Origin: Pleurobrachia bachei
Lineage: Eukaryota > Ctenophora > Tentaculata > Cydippida > Pleurobrachiidae
Length of the DNA: 54,966 nt
Reading direction: 5' to 3'
Assembly (NCBI GenBank): GCA_000695325.1
Contig: AVPN01000337.1
Location: forward strand, 5,797 to 60,762
In this document: positions 20,459-32,120 of the stretch, one piece after another
How the letters are laid out: each line of letters starts with the position of its first letter
How positions within the stretch are numbered: position 1 is the first letter of the stretch
Position numbers and translations under genes: made by a program
Notes under the pieces: model-generated
Seen by the model: only the letters and a program-made list of their open reading frames with translations
The model's database searches: none
Told to the model about the DNA's origin: nothing

Positions 20459-23371
20459 CACATTTACCCTGACATGTGCCATTGATGTATCTTCCATTGA
20501 TTCTACTGTGAGTTGGGGGTTGTGTATTTGGGGGATCAGGGGGTGGTTATTATGCCTCGTTTTGTTTTTATGTCGATCAAGTTCTGAAATCTATGATATT
20601 CCAATCATCCCCGTACCTTGCTCGACCAGGTTTCACCGGGTTTAAACAATTTTCCTACCAGGTACCAACGATAGCCTGGAGTTACGAAGGCACAGCTCTA
20701 ACAGGTGATACACCAACCCAATCATCAACTGTGACCACCTCAACCTATACAAATAGTGAAGTGACAAAGGGAGATGGTGGGGTGTACAAGTGTACTGTGG
20801 AATGGCCTACTGGGACAACGGGTGATTCTCTTGTTACCAGCGGGGAGGTCTACATACACCGTGAGTTCAGGGGTGGGGCGTTGTAGAGTTCAGACTCTCT
20901 TTCTCGTGGGGGTTTGATAGAGACAATAATATATAAATCACTAGTTAAAAATCGTGGTCACTGTTTAATCATCCGCTGGTACCCCACTAACCATGCCAAT
21001 CGTTTCAGTGCTATCCCCTCTCCCTGAGACGACTATAAACCCAGAAACACTAAATTGTACTTACTCTGGTTCCACCGATCCTGAACTAACCTGGACTTCA
21101 GACCCTACTATTGCCGATCTCACTACAATCGTGTTACCATGGGGACTGGATAACCTGACAGAAACCTCCTTAGTTACCATACCAACAACCCTAACCACCC
21201 CAACCACATTTACCTGCACAACAAAACGTGGTTACACGGTTTCAACAACCGTATCCCACCGAGTTATATCCTCAAAAACAGCCGATCTGATCCTAGCAAC
21301 ATCCGAATCTAACCAAACCATAACCTGTGTGTTCTCATATGGTATTGGAGGTACAGCGCCCGATACCAACACCTGGACATTTAACAGCGCAGCCCTAACA
21401 ACTGGAATCACTGAGGATAACAATGCAGATACAGGCAAGGTTACCTTGAGTTACACCCTAACAACCGTTACCACGGACTCACTTGGTGGTTACACTTGTT
21501 CCTTCAGTTACACAGGTCAATCAGAGAGCTACACAGATACTGTAACTGTAACGGAGGTAAGAGATGTGATACTAACAGGAGATACTATAATACATGGTAG
21601 AACAATGAAGTTAACTTGTGAAGTATCATCAACGGATGACACACCAAACCCTAATGAGATCTTATGGTATAAGGGGGAGGATAAAATCACAAGTGGTGAC
21701 CGGTATACGATAGACCGTGCTGCTGGGAGTTTTATCAGTATCCTAACACTGGAGGACCCCGAGGAGATTAGGGACAGTGGGGAGTACCATTGTACAGGAG
21801 ATTGGGCGAGTGGTCCGGATCCTACAAACTCTTTAATTGTTTCAATCCGGCCAATAACACTCCTTGGACCATCTACCCTGTATACCGTTACCACTGTTAC
21901 CCTAACTTGTGTTGTCAAGACTACCACAATTGGCACGCTCACCTGGTTTGTTGGCGACGCCACAGTTAGTAATATAACCCCAGCTGATGAGGAGACGGTT
22001 AATGGTACATTATCCAGTAAGCTGACGGTAGAACCACCCACTGCTGGGAAGCCTGTCGTCTACAAATGTGGATCTGGGGATGATAACTCCAATAATACCA
22101 TCACACTCACCAAGCTATACCTGTCACAGACCCCACCCGAGATAGTTTGGTTGGGCGAAGGAAAGGATGTTAGTATGGAGGTAGTGGGGATTACAGCAGG
22201 GGAGACATCACCTCAGTATAGTTGGAGTGCGGGTGTGGCAGATGGAGGGACTGTGGTGGTTAGTAAGAGTGGAGATGTAGATGGGACGGTGACGTGGACG
22301 GGGGATAATGTGTGGAGTGGTAGTGCGGTTGTTACATCTACAACAAATATCTACAACATTGGTAAGTGGCATGTGTGATTACATACTAATTTGTGCATAG
22401 TCTGTTACATGGCATGTCACTTAACAATGAATCTGCCAGATTGACTTAGATCTCCTATTAATAGTTGATAAACCCCATGCCATCTAAATTCCTGATCCCA
22501 TCCACATTTCTGCCTCTCATCATCTCCATCCCAATATTCAGATGTTGACTGCAGTCCGGGTAGCGTGTTTCTCGAAGACACTGTCACTGTCTCATGCTAT
22601 GTATCATCCGATGGACCACAGAGTGAGGCCCTTCATCACATTTGGTCTGTTAATGTGGGGGCTGATCCAGATCAACCGGTGTGGAGGGAATTAACCAACT
22701 CAGACGGTATGTGTTACCAGTTGCCTAGTTACCGCTAGTTACATAGTTACCTAGTTACCTATAGTTACCCCTAGTTACCTAGTTGACTAGTTGCCTAGTT
22801 ACCTTGTTACCTAGTTACCTAGTTACTTATAGAAACCTAGTTATCTTCCTTATTATTCATTCCCTCGAGTCTAACTAATAATTCATTCATCTAACTCCTA
22901 ATTCTAAAACTATTCTTTCAGCCCCTGCTTCTGGTAGTGGTGATTTTGGCGTTACTTCTGTGACAACAGACTGTGGACGGGATGCAGACAACGGTTACAA
23001 CAACGTCTGTTCTTCCTGTTGTGACATATCAACTGAAACATGTGTAGCAGATTGTACGTGTGACAGTTGTTTATCGTGGAGTGGGATTACTGCTACAAGA
23101 AATGATGTGAATGATAGTCATGCTTCATACGAGCTAGAGGTATTGTACAGTTACCTAGTTACCACATAACACTCCCATGACTGTTGTAACCACTAGTTAC
23201 CACTCCAGTTACCCCTAGTTACCACTAACCCACTGCAGTTACCTCTGACGAGCCAGAACACCAAAGTGGTGGGTACAACCACTCAGTTGATACAGTTCGC
23301 ACTGCAGCCCCACGAGACAACTGATGTTAACACGGAGAGAAACAATACTGTGAGATCTTCTGTTGCTACAG
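20459..23371 (+). CDS. Giant Ig gene, exons 22-27 (unit copy 2)
   Basis: Exons 20459-20507 (5'-truncated exon 22), 20662-20860, 21008-22361, 22552-22706, 22922-23139 and 23239-23371. The offset from copy 1 is 2942 in the second half. All exons are open here, including those broken in copy 1, so this copy is the better reference. The junction at about 20458 replaces the start of exon 22 with intron repeat; CCTAG before CACATTTACC could still act as a phase 2 acceptor. The unit enters phase 2 and leaves phase 1, so it cannot be chained to copy 1. Confidence 0.78.
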
Positions 23372-23415
23372 GTTAGTTACCTAATTACCTAGTTACCTAG
23401 TTAGTTACCTAGTTA
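23372..23415. repeat. (GTTACCTA)n intron repeat before the gap
   Basis: Tandem GTTACCTA units run into the N gap. The same repeat fills 19780-19890, 20430-20458, 22720-22830 and 24330-24415. Confidence 0.8.
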
Positions 23416-24295
23416 NNNNNNNNNNNNNNNNNNNNNNNNNNNNNNNNNNNNNNNNNNNNNNNNNNNNNNNNNNNNNNNNNNNNNNNNNNNNNNNNNNNNN
23501 NNNNNNNNNNNNNNNNNNNNNNNNNNNNNNNNNNNNNNNNNNNNNNNNNNNNNNNNNNNNNNNNNNNNNNNNNNNNNNNNNNNNNNNNNNNNNNNNNNNN
23601 NNNNNNNNNNNNNNNNNNNNNNNNNNNNNNNNNNNNNNNNNNNNNNNNNNNNNNNNNNNNNNNNNNNNNNNNNNNNNNNNNNNNNNNNNNNNNNNNNNNN
23701 NNNNNNNNNNNNNNNNNNNNNNNNNNNNNNNNNNNNNNNNNNNNNNNNNNNNNNNNNNNNNNNNNNNNNNNNNNNNNNNNNNNNNNNNNNNNNNNNNNNN
23801 NNNNNNNNNNNNNNNNNNNNNNNNNNNNNNNNNNNNNNNNNNNNNNNNNNNNNNNNNNNNNNNNNNNNNNNNNNNNNNNNNNNNNNNNNNNNNNNNNNNN
23901 NNNNNNNNNNNNNNNNNNNNNNNNNNNNNNNNNNNNNNNNNNNNNNNNNNNNNNNNNNNNNNNNNNNNNNNNNNNNNNNNNNNNNNNNNNNNNNNNNNNN
24001 NNNNNNNNNNNNNNNNNNNNNNNNNNNNNNNNNNNNNNNNNNNNNNNNNNNNNNNNNNNNNNNNNNNNNNNNNNNNNNNNNNNNNNNNNNNNNNNNNNNN
24101 NNNNNNNNNNNNNNNNNNNNNNNNNNNNNNNNNNNNNNNNNNNNNNNNNNNNNNNNNNNNNNNNNNNNNNNNNNNNNNNNNNNNNNNNNNNNNNNNNNNN
24201 NNNNNNNNNNNNNNNNNNNNNNNNNNNNNNNNNNNNNNNNNNNNNNNNNNNNNNNNNNNNNNNNNNNNNNNNNNNNNNNNNNNNNNNNNNNNNNN
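23416..24295. other. Assembly gap (880 N)
   Basis: Unknown bases. The 80 bases before the gap (23336-23415) are repeated after it (24296-24375), beginning GAGAGAAACAATACTGTGAG. The gap may therefore be a repeat-collapse join and its size cannot be trusted. Confidence 0.95.
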
Positions 24296-24448
24296 GAGAG
24301 AAACAATACTGTGAGATCTTCTGTTGCTACAGGTTAGTTACCTAATTACCTAGTTACCTAGTTAGTTACCTAGTTACCTATAGTTACCTATCTAGTTACC
24401 TATCTAGTTACCTAACTAACAATACTGTCAGGTCTTCTGTTGCTACTG
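24296..24448 (+). pseudogene. Two partial 3' ends of exon 27 after the gap
   Basis: 24296-24332 repeats the end of exon 27 (the start is in the gap). 24418-24448 is a second fragment of the exon end (AACAATACTGTCAGGTC...) followed by GTGAGA; it has no usable in-frame acceptor (TTACCTAACTAA contains a stop). Confidence 0.6.
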
Positions 24449-24627
24449 GTGAGAAAATAGGAAATGCTTGCTGCAGTACAGAACTGTTACAGTTCCAGCA
24501 CGCAGATCAATTCCGAGAATGTTCACAGTTTTTGAAAAACTTGACCCATTGTTTTACAATTTACAATAATTGCATGATCATCACATGAAATTGTTATTAA
24601 CACTGAAATAAACTCTAATATTTTCAG

Positions 24628-25130
24628 TAACGGTAACTGATACGGAGTTATGGCACTCTGTTGCTGGTTCTAATACTACACTAACTACATCTCTGATAGT
24701 AACCAACACTCTAACTCTACCAACCGTCACTTGCTCATGGTAATTGCTTCGGTTGGAAGTTAAATTATCTCACAAAATTCAGAAATGCTTCTAGCAGCTG
24801 TTGTTGATTACTTTTTGCAATTGTTGATTATTTTTAGTAGAATTTTCAAAACGGTTATGAAATAAAGAATGTAGTCCTAACTGCCTCTCTTCTCAGGTCT
24901 GATGATGGAATCAAGTTTGGTACTTCATCTGGTACAACATACACCTACCCGCTGGATATCACAACCAACAGTGACACCCCCTCCGTGACCTGCACTGTTC
25001 AGTTGACAGATACTTCATCCAAGGAAGTTACCATAGCAACCAATTATTTCTCGGCTGAAATTAGCGGGAGACCGGAGATGTATGTATGGAATAGGACGGA
25101 GGCTGTTGTTCTAACTTGCACAGCCGTAGG
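24628..25130 (+). CDS. Giant Ig gene, exons 28-29
   Basis: Exon 24628-24739 (VTVTDTELWHSVAGSNTTL) is the paralog of exon 9, and 24898-25130 of exon 10. The split TGG codon joins them (CSW, then SDDGIKFGTSSGTT). Exon 29 runs on into a further Ig N-half (VWNRTEAVVLTCTAVG), leaving phase 2. Confidence 0.77.
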
Positions 25131-25304
25131 GTGAGTTTTAAAATTAAAGTTTCGGGCCGAAATGAAAAAAGTCAGTGTTTTGTGGTGATTTTGACCGACA
25201 TCTCATTCCTCCTAGCACCCCCCTCCCTCCCCTTAAGAAAGAGTTTTAAGATTTCGACAAAATACAAGAAATTATTATTCTTTAAATTCTTTCTGATCTT
25301 GCAG

Positions 25305-25794
25305 TGTAACATCTGGGACGATGGTCTGGAAGAACTCAACAACAACACTCCAAGAGAAGAACCTCCAAACAGGGGACATGACGGACACGTACACTCGTGA
25401 GTTGTGTCATCATGATAACCCCCCCCCTCATGATATCTCTACTATATCCGCTCTGTGACGAACTGTGACAGCTACAGGGCGATTGGTGTGACAGCAGTGT
25501 GGTTACAATGTCACAATCCCAGTAGAACGTACACGTCACGCGCGGATGTCTCATTGTGAAGAGAGCACGTGAATCTGCACTTTGCGCGCTCAAACAGGAG
25601 CCCATGTGGGATTCCCAAAATTCCCAAACCGTCTCCACAAAGCATTGCAAGCACTTTTAGTTGAAATTAACATTAATTAAATAACCCAAATTGTCTCCTA
25701 GATAATGTCGCGTTACGAGTGGAGAATATAACTTGTGTTGTAAAACAATCTGACACCGTTACAGCAAATGACACAGTTGAAATAGTCGGAGTTG
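25305..25794 (+). CDS. Giant Ig gene, exons 30-31
   Basis: Exons 25305-25396 (TSGTMVWKNSTTTLQEKN) and 25702-25794 (LRVENITCVVKQSDTVTAND) complete the Ig domain begun in exon 29. Phases 2-1-1. Two N-glycosylation sequons are visible. Confidence 0.72.
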
Positions 25795-25943
25795 GTAAGT
25801 TGTAATAGTGTTATTATAACAGTTGTTCAGAACTTTAACATACAAGGTTTACAAGGTTTACAAGGTTCACAAATAGATTATGAATTTATAAGATTTAACC
25901 CCAGTTCTATTACCACTCAACTTTACAATTGTTCTTGCTACAG

Positions 25944-26571
25944 GTTTCGTAGTACCCTCTGGTACGCTCTCAGTTAACGCTGGCCCAGCATCTCTCAACT
26001 GTCGGCTGAGAATGCCCACTGGGGTGGAGGTAAATCCCAACCTACTGACATGGCGATATAATGATAAAATTGTGACTAATTCTACGGATGGGTTCACTGT
26101 TATTGGTAGGTATGATAGTCAGATATGTTTCCTGAAATTGAGCTGTTGTAATCCTTATGAGTCATGATTATAGGTACATCTTTACCATGGCCAAAGATTC
26201 TTTTGGAAATTAAAATAGTAATAACATATATCGCACTCTCCCAGAGCATGAACCGACAGAGAAGGAACAGAGTCTGAAGATAGTACGTCATCTAACAGTC
26301 GAAGGCTTCACGCAGGATGTCCCCTTAGAGTGTTCCTATGGCGACAAAGTGAGACGACAGACAACTGTGAATTACATTGGTAAGTGGATTGCTCCTTTAT
26401 CAAAACTTACATTGAGATTACTCCTTAAAACTGAGTTACTCCTTTATAAAATAAACCAATCAAACAGGTCTAACAAGTAGAGTTGACCAGTATGTCCCAG
26501 TTGGCCAGGAAAATACTACCTTCACTTGTACAATCACAGATTACACTGAGGAAGTTGCTCCGGAAGTCCAG
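25944..26571 (+). CDS. Giant Ig gene, exons 32-34
   Basis: Exons 25944-26105 (GTLSVNAGPASLNCRLRM, LLTWRYND), 26245-26379 (EGFTQDVPLECSYGDK) and 26468-26571 (VPVGQENTTFTCTITDY): an Ig domain and the N-half of the next. The last leaves phase 0 into exon 35 or its duplicate. Confidence 0.75.
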
Positions 26572-26583
26572 GTTTCTAGTTAC

Positions 26584-26761
26584 TACAGTCGGACCCCCGA
26601 TTTAGTGCCCCCCCGATTTAGTGACACCCCGATTTAGTGACAGGATAAATTTCCCCCGATATAGGAAATTAACGATATTTGACCCCGATTTAGTGCCCAC
26701 CCCGATTTAGTGACCAAAACCCTTTCCCCCGAGGATGTCACTAAATCGGGGTCCGACTGTA
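26584..26761. mobile_element. Pogo-like MITE with repeated internal termini
   Basis: TACAGTCGGACCCCCGATTTAG at the left, GGGGTCCGACTGTA at the right, and several CCCCGATTTAGTG units inside; partial copies of the same end follow at 26762 and 26905. Confidence 0.8.
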
Positions 26762-26995
26762 CAATCGGACCCCGTCCGATTCTTGTTTCGAATCGTTGCA
26801 TATTGATATTACCGCGTGTACTGCCGCTGCAGCCGTGATACCACCTCAGCAAGTTTACCAACGGTCAAAACTTCGAAAACATTTTTGGGGGAAGTTCATC
26901 CTGCCATTAAATCGGAGTCCGACTGTTCACTTAACTGTAGTTTTATCAGTCTCTATCTCTCTCCCTCACTACTTACAACCCCCCCCCCTATTCAG

Positions 26996-27462
26996 TGGAC
27001 TGTAAACGACGTCGTGCTCGACTCATCTGCAACTCCCTATATGATCTCTATTGAGAGTCCAGGAGACGGGACCCACAACACTACCCTGACGATAAGAAAT
27101 GACCCTGAGAGGGCCCAAATTAACTGTACCTTTCTGTTCCCTGAGAATGTGAATGTGACACGTACTGCACAACTTTACACGTGGTGTGAGTATTAGTTTT
27201 TCTCTCCGCACTAAAACACTGAGATCGTGGGCCAATCCGCCAATCTGTATCTTAGGATACAGGAGTTTTGTTGATGATACCAAAGCTTCATATAATATTC
27301 CCAAGTAGATCCATGTAACAATTTTGTTATCCCCCCCATCAGTGGTACAACCGGTGACGACCTATGCTCCACAAGGAATCACTGGGGCGCAATCAAAAGC
27401 CAACATAACAGGCCTTCCCTTCTACATACCATTCCTTTGGTCACCGACCACACTTAGCACCG
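26996..27462 (+). CDS. Giant Ig gene, exons 35-36 (copy 1): end of an Ig domain and linker
   Basis: Exon 26996-27185 (WTVNDVVLDSSATPYMISIE, RAQINCTFLFPEN) completes the Ig domain from exon 34. Exon 27343-27462 (VQPVTTYAPQGITGAQSKAN) is a linker. Phases 0-1-1. Confidence 0.75.
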
Positions 27463-27580
27463 GTAAATGTTTTGCAGCTTCTTTTGTTCATCTCGGTTTT
27501 GAAATTTCAATATACTTTTTGAAATCAGCAAAGAATATTGATGTAAAATAATTCATAATTTTATTTTTTTCCCTCTTCAG

Positions 27581-28223
27581 CTATACCACGTGTTGTACCC
27601 AAGACGATCGTTGCTACGTCTGCCAGCGTCGGAACCTTGAACTCAGCATTTGACGGTAAATTATCAACTTTTAATCAACGCGACTTGTCATGTCTCTTCC
27701 CGTAAAGACAGTACGACACTTCATCGATTTTAGGGCATCCTAATTACAAGGCAATATACTGCAAGCCCCTTGCCAGACAGTATTGATTTTATATGCCCCA
27801 ATAATAACTTTTAATATCTTTTCAGGATCTCTGGTCAGTATGTTCCACAGTGCTGACGCTGATACTAATCCCCATCAGTACCTTAATCTGACCCTGGATA
27901 GTCCTTCACCTGTTCACTCCATCTCTTTTGTCTTGTACAGGTATGTGAAATTTTTTAGAAATTTTGTTCCAGGATCGGGTATTTGTTGTAGAGTAAGTTA
28001 ATGCACCTAAATATTGTGAGATGCATAATACTTAACTAAATGTTTGGGCAGGGATCAAAATTTATCTCGTTTAAGCGACCCTATTTCACCTGATTCTACG
28101 ATCTCAAATGTCTTTTTTATCCTTGTAGATTCGATGAGTGGTGCCAGAAAAACCTGGCATTATGTGCGGGAACACTTGAGAGGCTGGGAGGGCTACAGAT
28201 CACCCTGATTACTGATAACGGCG
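27581..28223 (+). CDS. Giant Ig gene, exons 37-39 (copy 1): discoidin/fucolectin-like domain, donor lost
   Basis: Exons 27581-27655 (VGTLNSAFDG), 27826-27940 (YLNLTLDSPSPVHSISFVLY) and 28129-28223 (LERLGGLQITLITDNG). The series A-x-DG, a V-x-S-I-x-F-V-L-YR strand and L-x-ITL-x-TDNG resembles galactose-binding F5/8 type C or fucolectin (FTP) domains. In this copy exon 39 runs into the duplication junction and has no GT donor, so the domain can be completed only by splicing exon 38 to 29553. Confidence 0.6.
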
Positions 28224-28419
28224 GATTACCGCGTGTACTGCCGCTGCAGCCGTGATACCACCTCAGCAAGTTTACCAACGGTCAAAACTTCGAAAACATT
28301 TTTGGGGGAAGTTCATCCTGCCATTAAATCGGAGTCCGACTGTTCACTTAACTGTAGTTTTATCAGTCTCTATCTCTCTCCCTCACTACTTACAACCCCC
28401 ACCCCCCCCCCATATTCAG

Positions 28420-29647
28420 TGGACTGTAAACGACGTCGTGCTCGACTCATCTGCAACTCCCTATATGATCTCTATTGAGAGTCCAGGAGACGGGACCCAC
28501 AACACTACCCTGACGATAAGAAATGACCCTGAGAGGGCCCAAATTAACTGTACCTTTCTGTTCCCTGAGAATGTGAATGTGACACGTACTGCACAACTTT
28601 ACACGTGGTGTGAGTATTAGTTTTTCTCTCCGCACTAAAACACTGAGATCGTGGGCCAATCCGCCAATCTGTATCTTAGGATACAGGAGTTTTGTTGATG
28701 ATACCAAAGCTTCATATAATATTCCCAAGTAGATCCATGTAACAATTTTGTTATCCCCCCCATCAGTGGTACAACCGGTGACGACCTATGCTCGACAAGG
28801 AATCACTGGAGCGCAATCCAAAGCCAACATAACAGGCCTTCCCTTCTACATACCATTCCTTTGGTCACCGACCACACTTAGCACCGGTAAATGTTTTGCA
28901 GCTTCTTTTGTTCATCTCGGTTTTGAAATTTCAATATACTTTTTGAAATCAGCAAAGAATATTGATGTAAAATAATTCATAATTTTATTTTTTTCCCTCT
29001 TCAGCTATACCACGTGTTGTACCCAAGACGATCGTTGCTACGTCTGCCAGCGTCGGAACCTTGAACTCAGCATTTGACGGTAAATTATCAACTTTTAATC
29101 AACGCGACTTGTCATGTCTCTTCCCGTAAAGACAGTACGACACTTCATCGATTTTAGGGCATCCTAATTACAAGGCAATATACTGCAAGCCCCTTGCCAG
29201 ACAGTATTGATTTTATATGCCCCAATAATAACTTTTAATATCTTTTCAGGATCTCTGGTCAGTATGTTCCACAGTGCTGACGCTGATACTAATCCCCATC
29301 AGTACCTTAATCTGACCCTGGATAGTCCTTCACCTGTTCACTCCATCTCTTTTGTCTTGTACAGGTATGTGAAATTTTTTAGAAATTTTGTTCCAGGATC
29401 GGGTATTTGTTGTAGAGTAAGTTAATGCACCTAAATATTGTGAGATGCATAATACTTAACTAAATGTTTGGGCAGGGATCAAAATTTATCTCGTTTAAGC
29501 GACCCTATTTCACCTGATTCTACGATCTCAAATGTCTTTTTTATCCTTGTAGATTCGATGAGTGGTGCCAGAAAAACCTGGCATTATGTGCGGGAACACT
29601 TGAGAGGCTGGGAGGGCTACAGATCACCCTGATTACTGATAACGGCG
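28420..29647 (+). CDS. Giant Ig gene, exons 35-39 (copy 2)
   Basis: Exons 28420-28609, 28767-28886, 29005-29079, 29250-29364 and 29553-29647, all with intact splice sites. Exon 39 leaves phase 1 through GTTAGT into exon 40. Entry phase 0 against exit phase 1 prevents chaining with copy 1. Confidence 0.78.
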
Positions 29648-29776
29648 GTTAGTAATTTACTCTTCTCAGTTTCTGAATTCTGATATCAGACTCCCCAATT
29701 ATCTGTCCGGTAGTGCTATAAGTTATTCAGGATTAGGCCGTACGATATACTGATCTCCCTGCTTTCTCTCTCTCAG

Positions 29777-30109
29777 ATTCCGTTTCATGTGGTACTATTC
29801 CTGAGTACGATGCTGATGAACCGACCGCGGATTCACAACCCATTCTTAAAACGGTATGGGTGAAACTTTGTAATGTCACTAGAAAGCTCATTGAAGTAGA
29901 GCACCCGTTGACCCGAATCCCCACGCTCCTCCTTCTTCCATATTTAGGCGTGGTGTCCCTCTACCCATTTAATAATCCCTCCTCCCCTCTGTACTAGGCG
30001 TGGTGTCCCTCTGGACCTGGTGTTGGGAACACAAGCGATATTGTTATCAAGCAGACGAGGCAGGGTAAGAGGATCATGATCAGTGAGCTCTATATCAACA
30101 CTAAAAAAG
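29777..30109 (+). CDS. Giant Ig gene, exons 40-41: end of the discoidin/fucolectin-like domain
   Basis: Exons 29777-29853 (SVSCGTIPEYDADEPTADSQ) and 29998-30109 (WCPSGPGVGNTSDIVIKQTR, MISELYINTKK). The WCPSGPG turn and the closing I-S-E-L-Y-I strand resemble the end of an F5/8 C or FTP lectin fold (LxLCEVEV type). Function would be carbohydrate or surface binding; this is inferred from pattern only. A false acceptor copy lies at 29948. Confidence 0.6.
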
Positions 30110-30219
30110 GTTAGAATCACTGACTTATTTCTGAATTTTAGTTGCAATAATTAGCAACTTCAGTTCATTGTGAATGTATATATTTTAGTTCTCTAAATAA
30201 ATTAATTTATTCTCTCCAG

Positions 30220-30360
30220 ATCCGGAACTACCCCAAGTTGAGGTACAGAACGTGCAGGATAAAATAACAGCAGACACAGTTTACGCGTGTTCATTCGGGG
30301 ATGCAGGGTCAATTAGGAGTCCAGTTACAACATCGATTGCCACAACCATTGATACATTCG
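30220..30360 (+). CDS. Giant Ig gene, exon 42
   Basis: Reads VEVQNVQDKITADTVYACSF, an Ig C-terminal half with the Y-x-C motif. AG at 30218-30219, GTGAGT after 30360, phase 1 at both ends. Confidence 0.7.
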
Positions 30361-30509
30361 GTGAGTAAACGGGAATTTTTCAGCAATTTTAAGACTACCT
30401 TCCAGGTGAATTACATTTTTGGAGATTTCTTAATTTTAAAACCTTTATAATGAGCGTTTGACTAAAACTAACGATAGAAATTGTTATAAAATTACCCCCC
30501 CCATCCCAG

Positions 30510-30916
30510 ATGTCTCTTATCATGGCGGTATCCTGGTGCGAAATGATACCTCTGTGACACTATGGTGCAATGTAACGGATCTGGTTGTACCCATAAACCC
30601 AACTTGGACAACTCAGGATGGCACAACTATTGTTAGGTATAATGGCTTCAATCAGTGTTATACAGTCGGAATCTCAATTTTACCAGAATCTTGATTTACC
30701 AGAATCCCGATTTACCAGATCCCTGATCTATTAGAACCCCATCCCCGAGAACCACGATTTACCCCAACTAAACTGTTATACCTGGCATATCCTCTAATCA
30801 CCCCAATTACCCCCTCAGTACAACGAGTGATGCTACAGTACACGTTACACGTGATGCAACAACCTACACATGCCTGGTGCATGGGTTCACTTTTAAGAGT
30901 TCCATCTTCACTTTCG
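30510..30916 (+). CDS. Giant Ig gene, exons 43-44: one Ig domain
   Basis: Exons 30510-30636 (VRNDTSVTLWCNVTDL, INPTWTTQDG) and 30819-30916 (VTRDATTYTCLVHGF) join at phase 2 to form a complete Ig domain with Cys, Trp and Y-x-C in place. Confidence 0.75.
30661..30780. mobile_element. Degenerate pogo-like MITE
   Basis: Starts ACAGTCGGAATCTCAATTTTACC with repeated GATTTACCAGA units; the right end is poorly conserved. It fills the intron between the two exons of one Ig domain. Confidence 0.55.
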
Positions 30917-31246
30917 GTAAGTGACTTACTGTTAGTACACTAGTAACTTACTGTTAGTACACTAGTAACTTAGTACTTACTGTTAGTTCAATCTTCACAT
31001 TTGGTTAGTGACATTGTGAATTGTTTTCTGTTAGTAGTAATAGAAATCATTGAATTGTTAGTATAATTAGCTAGATCGGGTTTGTGTCCTGCTTACCAAA
31101 ATGTACGGTTCAAATATAGCTCCAACTGGTGTTCCAATTTTGGCGTACTGCAACGTACAGTGTTTGTACGTGTTGAACATGTGTAGCTGTTAATTCTACA
31201 CAAGATCTCCTAGCTCTCTAACACTGTGTCTATATAAAGGAGCAAT

Positions 31247-31455
31247 CTAGATGGAGAGAGACAGACAGGGATAGACTACGAGAGAGGGAGAGTTTAGCGA
31301 GACAGACAGCAAAGAGAGAGATACATCGAGAGGGAGAGAGAGGGAGAGATACATGGAGTTACATAGAGAGAGAGGGAGAGTTACATAGAGGGAGAGACAG
31401 ACAGCTGGATGGACTGCGAGGAGGGAGAGACAGACAGGGATTAGATAGAGGCACA
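31247..31455. repeat. Purine-rich GAGA/GACA tract (copy at 32400-32608)
   Basis: Runs of GAGAGAGGGAGAG and GACAGACAG. The long minus-strand ORF here is low-complexity Leu/Ser and not a gene. Confidence 0.85.
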
Positions 31456-31651
31456 CGGGAATAGCTTGTTTTGTTCAAACCTTATTTTCTGTAGGCAGAA
31501 CCTGGCAAGGAATAGCGTACACGGATAAAAAACAAAGCAATGAAAGTTAAAAGTTTGAGACAATTTCACAGTTTGGACAGCTAAGAACACAGCGTATAAT
31601 TATCAAAACTGACATTAAAATAGAAAAGTAACAATATTCTCTATCCCCCAG

Positions 31652-32069
31652 ATTTATTTGGAATCTCCGCTCATACCAAAGCAGGGTCCATCGCTACACT
31701 GACGTGTTTAGTTACCAGTGTCAATAATACTGTGGTTACTTCTGGAAAATCTCCGGATATACTATGGAGTTACGATCAGGTCTGTAATTAGTGACCAACC
31801 GAATCAGGAAATGATGGTCCCTAATTGGCTGATAACCAGTCACGTGACATAAATAACGAGTTCTGAGTGGTTGTTTACTTGTTTCGATCAGTTCCTGGTG
31901 ACGGTGTAGTAACACCCATATCTACCATGGTAACGGAGCAGTAACACCCATCTACTTCTCCCCTGCAGGGTGTTTTACTGGGTAACGATAGTGTGGGTTA
32001 TGGTGTGACTGAGACTACAACGTCACATGATAATGGAACAGTTTCTATCACTTCTCTTCTAGAAGTCGG
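31652..32069 (+). CDS. Giant Ig gene, exons 45-46 (copy 1): Ig N-terminal part
   Basis: Exons 31652-31779 (TKAGSIATLTCLVTSVNN, ILWSYDQ) and 31969-32069 (GVLLGNDSVGYGVTETTTSH). Phase 1 in, phase 2 out; the missing last strands are exon 47 at 33417-33508. A CAGGAACCGACCGA-type MITE (31791-31898) lies between the exons. Confidence 0.75.
31791..31898. mobile_element. CAGGAACCGACCGA-type MITE
   Basis: Diverged ends (GACCAACCGAATCAGG ... CGATCAGTTCCTGG) around AGTCACGTGACAT. Duplicated at 32944-33051. Confidence 0.75.
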
Positions 32070-32120
32070 GTTAGTATAGAGTTAAGTAGTCAAGATTCGA
32101 CTTGATTTTGGTGTTATTTT

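Larger units (their letters stand above)
26808..29650 (+). repeat. Tandem duplication of about 1.42 kb (exons 35-39)
   Basis: 26808-28224 matches 28225-29648 (offset 1417, then 1424 after a C-run indel near 28400). A handful of substitutions only. The junction at 28224 removes the splice donor of exon 39 in copy 1 (GCG followed by GATT instead of GTTAG). Confidence 0.9.

Noticed and set aside
21529-22041. 170-residue minus-strand ORF
   Set aside because: Antisense of the multi-Ig exon, which has strong domain evidence and paralogs on the plus strand.
23413-24306. 297-residue minus-strand ORF
   Set aside because: It is made of N bases.
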